Part shown: positions 1-5,893 of the stretch, piece after piece
Layout of the letters: the number at the start of each line of letters is the position of its first letter
Numbering within the stretch: the first letter of the stretch is position 1
Origin: an uncultured Coriobacteriales bacterium
Lineage (GTDB): Bacteria; Actinomycetota; Coriobacteriia; Coriobacteriales; UMGS124
Direction of reading: 5' to 3'
Assembly (NCBI GenBank): GCA_934662525.1
Contig: CAKUKJ010000170.1
Coordinates: 1 to 5,893 of the forward strand
Length of the DNA: 5,893 bases
Made by a program: the position numbers and the translations under genes
Notes under the pieces: model-generated
The model's database searches: none
Told to the model about the DNA's origin: nothing
What the model saw: the letters and a program-made list of their open reading frames with translations, nothing else

Positions 1-677
1 TTCGAGGCGCCCACGAGGCGCATGATGCCGATTTCATCGGAGCGCGCCATGATGGACAGGCGAATCGTGTTGTTGATGAACACGAAGGCCACAAACACGA
101 GCAGGATGACCAGCGCCGCAGCCACGACGCGGATGCTGTTCGTAAGCGACAACAGCTTCTCGACCGTCTCGGCGCCGTACTGCACAGAGGCGGCGGGTGT
201 GTCGGGCGCATCGCACACCGACAAGAACAGGTCGTCCTTCACAATCTGGCTGGCGACCGAATCGGCCATGCTCGCATCGGTCAGCTTGATGACGAGGGAG
301 GCCGGGATGGGGTTGCGCCCGTCGAGCGCCTCCACGGCGTCGGCGGCGTTGGCCGACACCATGGTCTGGCGATACTCGGCCAGAGCCTCGTCCTTGCTCT
401 TGTATGTGACCGTGTCAACGCCGTCCCATGAGGCGATGCGCGCCTCAAGGGAGTCGACGGCGGTTTGGTCGGCGTCGTCGGCAAGGAACGCCTGGATGGT
501 GATGCGGCTCTCAACGTCTCCCACCACGTTGTTCACCATGGAGGACGCAATGGCGAACACGCCGATGATGAACAGCGACAGGAAGATGGTGATGACGGCG
601 CCGAAGCTCGAGCCGAAGTTGCGCTTGAAGTGGTACCCCGCCTCGCGGACGGAATAGCCGAAGTTAAATGGCACCAT
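1..677 (-). CDS. ftsX: Cell division ABC transporter permease FtsX (partial, C-terminus outside window)
   Basis: FtsX is the membrane half of the FtsEX divisome complex, which uses ATP hydrolysis by FtsE to control cell-wall hydrolases from outside the membrane. The visible 225 residues begin with a short basic cytoplasmic segment. A first membrane helix follows at about residues 26-48, then an extracellular domain at about 50-180 containing the family-typical NPIPASLVIKL stretch near residues 122-131, and a second helix at about 184-202. The segment NNTIRLSIMARSDEIGIMRL (202-220), followed by VGAS, is a hallmark of FtsX. The family is usually about 300 residues, so the last two helices lie beyond position 1. 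The ATG at 675-677 is inside the end of ftsE (14-base overlap), with GGGAGG at 689-694 eleven bases upstream, which implies translational coupling. A GTG one codon later (672-674) is a less likely start. Family assignment is firm. Confidence 0.95.
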   Translation of the reverse strand, partial: MVPFNFGYSVREAGYHFKRNFGSSFGAVITIFLSLFIIGVFAIASSMVNNVVGDVESRITIQAFLADDADQTAVDSLEARIASWDGVDTVTYKSKDEALAEYRQTMVSANAADAVEALDGRNPIPASLVIKLTDASMADSVASQIVKDDLFLSVCDAPDTPAASVQYGAETVEKLLSLTNSIRVVAAALVILLVFVAFVFINNTIRLSIMARSDEIGIMRLVGAS

Positions 678-1476
678 AGTAACCGTAGCCTCCCTGCGCC
701 TCGTCGCGCACGACAGAGCCGTTCTCCAAAGCGATGACGCGACGGCGCATCGAGTCGACCATCTCGCGGTCGTGCGTGGCGACGACGACCGTGGTGCCGG
801 TGCGGTTGATGCGCTCCAGGAGCTTCATGATGCCCAGCGAGATGGCGGGGTCGAGATTGCCCGTGGGCTCGTCGCACACAAGCAGGGGCGGTCGGTTGAC
901 CATCGCGCGGGCGACGCTGACGCGCTGCTGCTCGCCGCCGGAGAGCTGGTCGGGCATCTTGTTCATCTTTTCCTCAAGGCCCACAAGGCGCAGCACCTCG
1001 GGCACCTGCACCTTGATGACGCTCTTGGGCTTGCCGATGGACTGCAGCGCGAACGCCACGTTCTCGTATGCCGTGCGGTTGGGCAGCAGTTTGTAGTCCT
1101 GGAAGACGCAGCCGATCTGACGGCGCAGATAAGGCACCTTGCGGTCGCGCAGGTTGGACAGATCTTGCCCGGCGACGTAGATGTGGCCCGCCGTGGGCTT
1201 GAGCTGGCGGATGATGGTCTTGATGAAGGTGGACTTGCCCGAGCCGGAATGACCCACGAGGAAGACGAAGTCGCCGGGCATGATGTCGAGCGAGATGTCG
1301 TTGAGGGCGGGCTTGTCGGGCTGGGCCGGGTAGACCAACGATACATGGCGCATCGCGATGGTGGGCGGCACGTTGCCATAGCCGGGGCGCTGCTGTGCGG
1401 CAGGCATACCGCCCCTTGTCCCCGCGGCAGGCCGGGCCGCCTGAGCGGGAGCGGCGCTTCCGAAGTGGTTAGCCAC
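664..1476 (-). CDS. ftsE: Cell division ATP-binding protein FtsE with N-terminal extension
   Basis: FtsE is the cytoplasmic ATPase that pairs with FtsX at the division site. With the GTG start at 1474-1476 it has 270 residues. Motifs in order are Walker A GHSGSGKST (75-83), Q-loop Gln126 in the family-specific FQDYKLLPNRTAYENV, signature LSGGEQQR (178-185), Walker B with Asp202-Glu203, D-loop GNLD (206-209) and switch His235. The ABC core from Met42 is about 229 residues, normal for FtsE. It is preceded by a 41-residue Ala/Pro/Gly/Gln-rich, probably disordered segment. The GTG start is chosen because GGAG (1484-1487) sits 7 bases upstream. ATG 1405-1407, with AAGGGG close upstream, is a real alternative, whereas ATG 1351-1353, which would give the bare core, has no visible ribosome binding site. 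ftsX overlaps its 3' end. Function is certain; the start is moderately sure. Confidence 0.95.
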   Translation of the reverse strand: MANHFGSAAPAQAARPAAGTRGGMPAAQQRPGYGNVPPTIAMRHVSLVYPAQPDKPALNDISLDIMPGDFVFLVGHSGSGKSTFIKTIIRQLKPTAGHIYVAGQDLSNLRDRKVPYLRRQIGCVFQDYKLLPNRTAYENVAFALQSIGKPKSVIKVQVPEVLRLVGLEEKMNKMPDQLSGGEQQRVSVARAMVNRPPLLVCDEPTGNLDPAISLGIMKLLERINRTGTTVVVATHDREMVDSMRRRVIALENGSVVRDEAQGGYGYYGAI

Positions 1477-1483
1477 TTGTTGA

Positions 1484-1487
1484 CTCC
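1484..1487 (-). promoter_or_regulatory. Ribosome binding site deciding the ftsE GTG start
   Basis: The minus strand reads GGAG seven bases before the GTG at 1474-1476. This is the best placed Shine-Dalgarno match for a start that includes the full Ala/Pro-rich extension. A competing AAGGGG lies a few bases upstream of the internal ATG at 1405-1407, so the site supports but does not prove the longer protein. Confidence 0.55.
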
Positions 1488-1560
1488 AATCACTTGCGCA
1501 GACCGGATGTGTCAAGAGAACGCATGTCTGCTTGCACGCACTGAGACGTACTTGCTTGAA

Positions 1561-1569
1561 ATAGTACCA
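1561..1569 (-). promoter_or_regulatory. Possible extended -10 promoter for ftsEX
   Basis: The minus strand reads TGG followed by TACTAT, a TGn-type extended -10 with four of six matches to TATAAT. No good -35 hexamer lies 16-18 bases upstream (ATATCA at 17). Transcription would begin near 1554, giving a leader of about 78 bases before the GTG start. The element overlaps a short inverted repeat (ATAGT at 1571-1575, ACTAT at 1561-1565, minus strand) that could be an operator. The proposed tkt promoter contains a very similar TGGTACCAT. This is a weak pattern match only. Confidence 0.3.
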
Positions 1570-1719
1570 AACTATGACCCCGCTGATATGGAGAAGGGGT
1601 ATCACGAGGCTGCTCGCACGGTTTATGCGCACCAAACACCTTGAAGTTGAAGGGGTTTTCAGACTGCGGACGCGCCTTCCGCAAACAAACCCGTAGACCC
1701 GCAGCTGGGCGCCCCTCAC

Positions 1720-1756
1720 AAAAAGCCCCGCGCGCCGCCAAGGGCACACGGGGCTT
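1720..1756 (-). terminator. Rho-independent terminator of the transketolase operon
   Basis: On the minus strand AAGCCCCG (1749-1756) pairs perfectly with CGGGGCTT (1723-1730). The intervening 18 bases can extend the stem by six more pairs (including two G-U pairs), leaving a six-base loop CTTGGC. The 3' arm runs into a tract of five T residues (1720-1724). It lies about 50 bases after the stop codon of the transketolase C-terminal subunit gene, as expected for the end of that operon. It therefore separates the tkt genes from ftsEX. Confidence 0.88.
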
Positions 1757-1807
1757 GTACGAGGATGTTTGGCGGCACGAGAGCCGCAGGGGCTTTGCGT
1801 GCCGGGC

Positions 1808-2749
1808 CTAAGCCAGCAGCTCCTTGGCAGCCTTGACGATGGCGTCGGCGTCGCAGCCGTACTTGACGAGCAGCTCGCCCAGCTCGCCGGAGGTGCCGAA
1901 GACGTCCTGCGTGCCGACCATGCGCATGGGGCAAGGGTTGTGGCGCGCAAGCACGGAGGCGACGATGGAACCCAGGCCGCCGTTGACGCTGTGCTCCTCG
2001 CACGTCACGACGCGGCCAGTCTTGGCCGCACTGGCAAGAACGGTGGCCTCGTCGAGGGGCTTCACGCTGTAAGCGTCGATGACCTCGGCGGACACGCCTT
2101 GCTCGGCCAGCTTCTCGGCGGCCTTCAGCGCCTGGTCGACTTCGATGCCGCACGCCACCAGCGTGATGTCGGCACCCTCGCGCAGGACACGCGAGCCACC
2201 GAGCTGCATCTCAAAGCCGGGCTCGTAGACCTGGGGAACCTTGGCGCGGCCCATGCGCACGTACATGGGGCCGGGCGTGGCCGCAGCCAGGCGGATGGCG
2301 GCGCGGGCGCTCTCGTAGTCGGCGGGAACCAGAACGCGCATGTTAGGCAGGGCGTTCATGAGCGCGATGTCCTCGAGCATCTGGTGGCTGCCGCCGTCGG
2401 GGCCCACCGAAAGGCCCGCATGCGTGGGACACACCTTGACGTTGAGCTTGCCGTAGCACACCGTGTTGCGAATCTGGTCGTAGCAGCGGCCCGTGCCGAA
2501 CACGGCAAAGGAGCCCGTGAAGGGTATGCGGCCCGTCAGGGACAGGCCTGCAGCCACGCCGATCATGTCGGCCTCGGCGATACCCACATCCACCAGGCGG
2601 GCGGGGTCATAGGCGCCGAGCTTCTTGGTGGTGGTGGAGCCGGCAAGGTCGGCGTCAACGGCAACGACGTCGAGACCGGCCTGGGCGAGTTCGACAAGCG
2701 TCTCGCCAAAAGCCTCGCGCGTAGCGCGGGCGGGAAGTGCGTTGGTCAT
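1808..2749 (-). CDS. Transketolase, C-terminal subunit (split enzyme)
   Basis: This is the pyrimidine-binding (Pyr) plus C-terminal half of a two-subunit transketolase, 313 residues ending in TAG. Together with the N-terminal subunit it should transfer two-carbon ketol units between sugar phosphates in the cytoplasmic non-oxidative pentose phosphate pathway, using thiamine diphosphate. The segment DVGIAEADMIGVAAGLSL carries Glu59, matching the glutamate that activates the cofactor (Glu411 of E. coli TktA). GPDGGSHQMLED carries His122, matching TktA His473. The C-terminal domain starts at about residue 190, with the VIDAYSVKPLDEATV and TCEEHSVNGGLGS motifs typical of transketolase/DXS-like proteins. 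The start ATG has GAGGAG (2758-2763) eight bases upstream, and it begins 22 bases after the partner's stop. 1-deoxyxylulose-5-phosphate synthase is unlikely, since that enzyme is a single chain of about 620 residues. A more specialised ketose specificity cannot be excluded. Confidence 0.92.
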   Translation of the reverse strand: MTNALPARATREAFGETLVELAQAGLDVVAVDADLAGSTTTKKLGAYDPARLVDVGIAEADMIGVAAGLSLTGRIPFTGSFAVFGTGRCYDQIRNTVCYGKLNVKVCPTHAGLSVGPDGGSHQMLEDIALMNALPNMRVLVPADYESARAAIRLAAATPGPMYVRMGRAKVPQVYEPGFEMQLGGSRVLREGADITLVACGIEVDQALKAAEKLAEQGVSAEVIDAYSVKPLDEATVLASAAKTGRVVTCEEHSVNGGLGSIVASVLARHNPCPMRMVGTQDVFGTSGELGELLVKYGCDADAIVKAAKELLA

Positions 2750-2757
2750 ACTGGATG

Positions 2758-2763
2758 CTCCTC
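2758..2763 (-). promoter_or_regulatory. Ribosome binding site of transketolase C-terminal subunit
   Basis: GAGGAG on the minus strand lies eight bases before the ATG at 2747-2749, within the 22-base spacer after the first subunit's TAA. It indicates that the second subunit is independently initiated on the same mRNA, as needed for stoichiometric production of both halves. Confidence 0.75.
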
Positions 2764-2771
2764 GCTAGTCG

Positions 2772-3641
2772 TTAGGCCTGGGCGCAGGCGTCGATTTCAG
2801 CAAGCGCCTGGGCAAGCTCCTCGGCATTGGGGGCCTTGCCGTGCCAGCCTGCCTGGTCCTCCATGAACGAGACGCCCTTGCCCTTCACCGTGTGCAGGAC
2901 GATGGCGACGGGGGCCTCGGAGGCGTTGGCGCAGGCGCACTCGAGGGCGGCCTGGCACTCCTCGACGTCGTTGCCGTCGCTGACCTCGATGACGCGCCAG
3001 CCGAACGCGGCGAACTTCGCGGCGATGTCCCCCAGGTCCACGACATCGGCCAGGTGGCCGTCGATCTGGAGGTTGTTGTTGTCCACGACGGCCACGAGGT
3101 TGGTGAGCTTGCGATGGGCGGCGAACATGGCGGCCTCCCACACCTGGCCCTCCTGCAACTCGCCGTCGCCCATGAGCACGAAGACCCGGCGCGGGTCGGC
3201 ATCGGCCTTCGCGGCGTCGGCGAGCAGGCCCATGGCCATGCCGGCGCCGATGGACAGGCCCTGTCCGAGCGACCCGGTGGACACCTCGACGCCGGGGCAC
3301 TTGTTCATGTCGGGATGGCCCTGAAGGTGGCTGCCGAGCTTGCGCAGCGTGGGAAGCCACTCGCGGGGGAAATAGCCGTCCTGTGCAAGGACCGCATAGA
3401 GAGCGGGAGCCGCGTGGCCCTTGGAGAGGACAAACCTGTCGCGCTCGGGATCGGCGGGATTGGCCGGGTCGTGGCGCAGCGTGCCGCCGAAGTACAGGGT
3501 CGCCACAAAGTCGGCAGCTGACAGCGAGCCGCCCGGATGACCCGAACCCGCCTCATGCAGCATGGTCACGATGTCGCGACGCATCTGTGTTGCCGCCGCG
3601 CGCACGCGTGCGACGTCGAACGTGGTGTTGCTCCCGCTCAT
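2772..3641 (-). CDS. Transketolase, N-terminal subunit (split enzyme)
   Basis: This is the thiamine-diphosphate-binding (PP) half of the two-subunit transketolase, 289 residues. Visible motifs: GSGHPGGS with His35 (like TktA His26), SKGHAA with His76 (TktA His66), GHPDMNKCPGVEVSTGSLGQ with His109 (TktA His100), the diphosphate/Mg motif GDGELQEG (158-165, Asp159 like TktA Asp155) ending at the metal ligand region DNNNLQIDG (187-195), and HTVKGKGVSFMED then WHGKAP with His267 (TktA His261). All expected catalytic residues are present, so the enzyme should be active with its partner. The start ATG at 3639-3641 is chosen because a perfect AGGAGG lies upstream at 3654-3659. An in-frame ATG at 3687-3689 would place that site inside the gene. 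The 12-base spacing is slightly long. It is first in the two-gene operon. Confidence 0.93.
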   Translation of the reverse strand: MSGSNTTFDVARVRAAATQMRRDIVTMLHEAGSGHPGGSLSAADFVATLYFGGTLRHDPANPADPERDRFVLSKGHAAPALYAVLAQDGYFPREWLPTLRKLGSHLQGHPDMNKCPGVEVSTGSLGQGLSIGAGMAMGLLADAAKADADPRRVFVLMGDGELQEGQVWEAAMFAAHRKLTNLVAVVDNNNLQIDGHLADVVDLGDIAAKFAAFGWRVIEVSDGNDVEECQAALECACANASEAPVAIVLHTVKGKGVSFMEDQAGWHGKAPNAEELAQALAEIDACAQA

Positions 3642-3653
3642 TGGTTTGACGAT

Positions 3654-3659
3654 CCTCCT
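3654..3659 (-). promoter_or_regulatory. Strong ribosome binding site of transketolase N-terminal subunit
   Basis: A full AGGAGG on the minus strand precedes the ATG at 3639-3641 by 12 bases, longer than the usual 5-9. No closer ATG, GTG or TTG in frame exists between them. It decides the start against the upstream in-frame ATG at 3687-3689. Confidence 0.7.
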
Positions 3660-3680
3660 AGGTCGGCCGCTATAAAACAC

Positions 3681-3700
3681 GGCGTGCATGGTACCACGCC
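3681..3700 (-). repeat. Inverted repeat in the prfB-tkt gap (operator or weak terminator)
   Basis: The minus strand reads GGCGTG (3695-3700), an eight-base spacer, then CACGCC (3681-3686). It overlaps the proposed -10 element TACCAT and is followed three bases on by TTTTATA. It could be an operator for a dimeric regulator of the transketolase operon, or a weak rho-independent terminator for secA-prfB. The six-pair stem, eight-base loop and displaced T run make the terminator reading only moderate. Confidence 0.4.
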
Positions 3701-3717
3701 GACAAAACCCTCACCAA
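3688..3717 (-). promoter_or_regulatory. Possible promoter of the transketolase operon
   Basis: On the minus strand TTGGTG (3712-3717) lies 18 bases from TACCAT (3688-3693), which is preceded by TGG, giving an extended -10 TGGTACCAT. Transcription would start near 3681, leaving a leader of about 40 bases that contains the AGGAGG site. The matches to consensus are partial (about three of six and four of six), so this is a tentative call, helped by the good spacing to the gene. Confidence 0.4.
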
Positions 3718-3732
3718 AGCAACGGGCCGACA

Positions 3733-3758
3733 CGACGAGTTCTGCGAGAACGCCGTCG
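3733..3758 (-). repeat. Hairpin downstream of prfB
   Basis: The minus strand can fold CGACG (3754-3758) onto CGTCG (3733-3737), and inside it GTTCT (3747-3751) onto AGAAC (3739-3743) around a three-base CGC loop, with a small GC/T internal loop between the two stems. It begins 22 bases after the prfB stop. There is no T tract directly after it, so it is not a classical terminator. It may protect the 3' end of the secA-prfB mRNA or help termination. Confidence 0.45.
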
Positions 3759-3779
3759 GGCCGGCCTGCGCATGTGCCG

Positions 3780-4895
3780 TTAGACTTCCTGCTGGCCCAT
3801 GACGCGCCAACGGTGATAGGCGACGATGAAGGGGTCGAGGTCTCCGTCGGAGAGGACGTCCTCCACATTGCCCGTCTCGTAACCCGAGCGCAGGTCCTTC
3901 ACCATCTGATAGGGATAGAGCACGTAGCTGCGAATCTGGTTGCCAAAGCCGATGGCCGTCTTAGGCCCGCGCAAATCGGCCAGCTCGGCGTCGCGCTTCT
4001 CGCACTCAAGCTCGTACAGCTTGGCGCGGAGCACCTGGATGCAGAACGCCTTGTTCTGCAATTGGCTGCGCTCGTTTTGGCACGTCACGACAAAACCGGT
4101 GGGCAAGTGGGTCATGCGCACGGCGGAGTCGGTCGTGTTGACGCCCTGGCCGCCATGGCCGCTGGCATGGTAGACGTCGACGCGCACGTCGTTCATGTCG
4201 AGGTCGACCTCGATGTCGTCAGGCAAGACGGGCAACACCTCGACGCCGGCGAACGTCGTCTGGCGGCGGGCCTTGATGTCGGTGGGCGAGATGCGCACAA
4301 GGCGATGCACGCCGGCTTCGGCGCTGAGCATGCCGAAGACGTCCTTGCCGTGCACGGTGAACGTGGCGCGGTCAAGCCCGATGGCCTCTCCGGCGGGGGC
4401 GTCGTTGACCTCGACCTTCCAATGCTTGCGGTCGCAGTAGCGCAGGTACATCTTGAAAAGCATCTCGCACCAGTCCTGCGCCTCCAAGCCTCCCTGGCCG
4501 GGCTTGATGGTGACGATGGCGTCCCCGTGGTCGAACTTGCCCGTGAACCAGCTGGCAAGTTCAAGAGAGTCAAGCTTCTCCTCCAGCTGCCCGACGCACT
4601 CTGACGCGTAGGCCGACGTCTCCTCGTCGTCGGCCTCAAGCGCCAGCTCGTCGGCGCTCTGGGCCTCCTCGAGGAGCTCGACCGCAGCGTCGTAGTCCTT
4701 GACGTCCTCGCCCAAACGCGCAATCTCGCCCATGGTGCGCTGGGCAGCCTGGGGGTCGTCCCAAAACCCCGGGGCCGCGCTTGACTCCTGGAGCTCGGCG
4801 CGGGTGCGGCGCTTGAGGTCGATGGCCAGATAGCGCTTCACCTCATCGAGGCGGCCGCGCAGGGCCTCCAGTTGGGATGCGTGTGACTCGACCAT
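3780..4895 (-). CDS. prfB: Peptide chain release factor 2 (RF2)
   Basis: RF2 reads UGA and UAA stop codons in the ribosomal A site and triggers release of the finished protein. The 371-residue product is full length for the family. It has an N-terminal helical domain, a central codon-recognition domain (KPGQGGLEAQDWCEMLF at 131-147), the catalytic GGQ at 248-250 in SGHGGQGVNTTDSAVR, and a C-terminal part with NQIRSYVLYPYQMVKDLRSG like actinobacterial RF2. The codon-recognition tripeptide, normally Ser-Pro-Phe, reads Ser203-Pro204-Thr205. The reading frame is continuous from ATG 4893-4895. At the place where E. coli RF2 has its programmed +1 frameshift (after RGYL) this gene reads Arg-Tyr-Leu-Ala with no in-frame TGA, so frameshift autoregulation is absent. 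It starts three bases after the secA stop (TAA GCC ATG), with only a weak GGAAAG upstream, which suggests translational coupling to secA. Confidence 0.95.
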   Translation of the reverse strand: MVESHASQLEALRGRLDEVKRYLAIDLKRRTRAELQESSAAPGFWDDPQAAQRTMGEIARLGEDVKDYDAAVELLEEAQSADELALEADDEETSAYASECVGQLEEKLDSLELASWFTGKFDHGDAIVTIKPGQGGLEAQDWCEMLFKMYLRYCDRKHWKVEVNDAPAGEAIGLDRATFTVHGKDVFGMLSAEAGVHRLVRISPTDIKARRQTTFAGVEVLPVLPDDIEVDLDMNDVRVDVYHASGHGGQGVNTTDSAVRMTHLPTGFVVTCQNERSQLQNKAFCIQVLRAKLYELECEKRDAELADLRGPKTAIGFGNQIRSYVLYPYQMVKDLRSGYETGNVEDVLSDGDLDPFIVAYHRWRVMGQQEV

Positions 4896-4898
4896 GGC

Positions 4899-5893
<995 letters not shown>

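Larger units (their letters stand above)
1477..1807. other. Intergenic region between transketolase operon and ftsE
   Basis: This 331-base gap starts, in transcription order, with about 50 bases of 3' untranslated sequence after the transketolase stop and then a strong terminator (1720-1756). The remainder (1477-1719) should hold the ftsEX promoter and 5' leader. Bases 1501-1680 are about 53% G+C by hand count (95 of 180), clearly lower than the flanking genes. On the minus strand there are weak inverted repeats: ACCCC/GGGGT (1596-1600 with 1577-1581), TGATA/TATCA (1600-1604 with 1584-1588) and ATAGT/ACTAT (1571-1575 with 1561-1565). On the plus strand an ATG-to-TGA frame of 45 codons (1507-1644) exists, but it has no ribosome binding site and codon use unlike the neighbours. 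No tRNA or recognisable riboswitch was seen. Confidence 0.6.

Noticed and set aside
1510..1515. Perfect TTGACA -35 hexamer on the minus strand upstream of ftsE
   Set aside because: At 16-18 bases downstream there is only GTGATT/TGATTG/GATTGG, none like TATAAT. Transcription would start near 1480, downstream of the GGAG site used by the GTG start. It would only make sense if translation began at 1405-1407.
1477..1950. Continuation of the ftsE reading frame upstream to 1950 (428 residues)
   Set aside because: The frame is merely open. It runs through the strong terminator and into the antiparallel codon pattern of the transketolase C-subunit, and the added sequence has no FtsE-like features.
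1808..2749. 1-deoxy-D-xylulose-5-phosphate synthase as the identity of the transketolase C-subunit
   Set aside because: DXS is a single chain of about 620 residues, and here the two halves are separate genes with transketolase-type motifs such as GHPDMNKCPGVEVSTGSLGQ in the partner.
1769..2866. Long plus-strand open frames opposite the transketolase, prfB and ftsE genes
   Set aside because: They are mirror frames caused by high third-position G+C of the real minus-strand genes. Their products are His/Gly/Ala/Val-rich with no recognisable family, while the minus strand encodes clear enzymes with all motifs.
3639..3689. Longer transketolase N-subunit beginning at ATG 3687-3689 (305 residues)
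   Set aside because: The added 16 residues do not resemble the family, and this start would place the perfect AGGAGG inside the coding region. The ATG at 3639-3641 fits the family N-terminus better.

Overview
The window is a compact stretch of chromosomal housekeeping genes, and all five genes lie on the minus strand. Read in the direction of transcription (high to low coordinate) the order is secA (C-terminal part only), prfB, the two subunits of a split transketolase, ftsE, and ftsX (N-terminal part only). The coding DNA is G+C-rich. The RF2, SecA and FtsX sequences look actinobacterial, and a two-gene transketolase in an actinobacterial background with the secA-prfB and ftsE-ftsX neighbourhood suggests a high-GC member of the Coriobacteriia (Olsenella/Collinsella-like). 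That placement is an inference from sequence style and gene order, not from a search.

Layout. Positions 4899-5893 hold the end of the SecA motor ATPase with its zinc-binding tail. Three bases after its stop codon prfB begins (3780-4895), so the two are very likely co-transcribed. A 138-base gap (3642-3779) carries two potential hairpins, a possible extended -10 promoter and a strong ribosome binding site. It leads into the transketolase N-terminal subunit (2772-3641) and, 22 bases later, the C-terminal subunit (1808-2749). A strong rho-independent terminator (1720-1756) closes this two-gene operon. The 331-base gap 1477-1807 contains that terminator and then an AT-richer leader that probably holds the ftsEX promoter. 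FtsE (664-1476) overlaps ftsX (1-677) by 14 bases.

Functions. SecA drives protein export, RF2 ends translation at UGA/UAA, transketolase runs the non-oxidative pentose phosphate pathway, and FtsEX is the ABC-type membrane complex that couples cell division to cell-wall hydrolysis. In many actinobacteria prfB is followed directly by ftsE-ftsX; here a self-contained transketolase operon sits between them.

No mobile element, CRISPR array, tRNA or rRNA was seen. I did not find an undescribed system. The most interesting points are an RF2 whose usual Ser-Pro-Phe codon-recognition tripeptide reads Ser-Pro-Thr, a 41-residue Ala/Pro/Gly/Gln-rich N-terminal extension on FtsE, the transketolase insertion, and possible regulatory structure in the two intergenic gaps.
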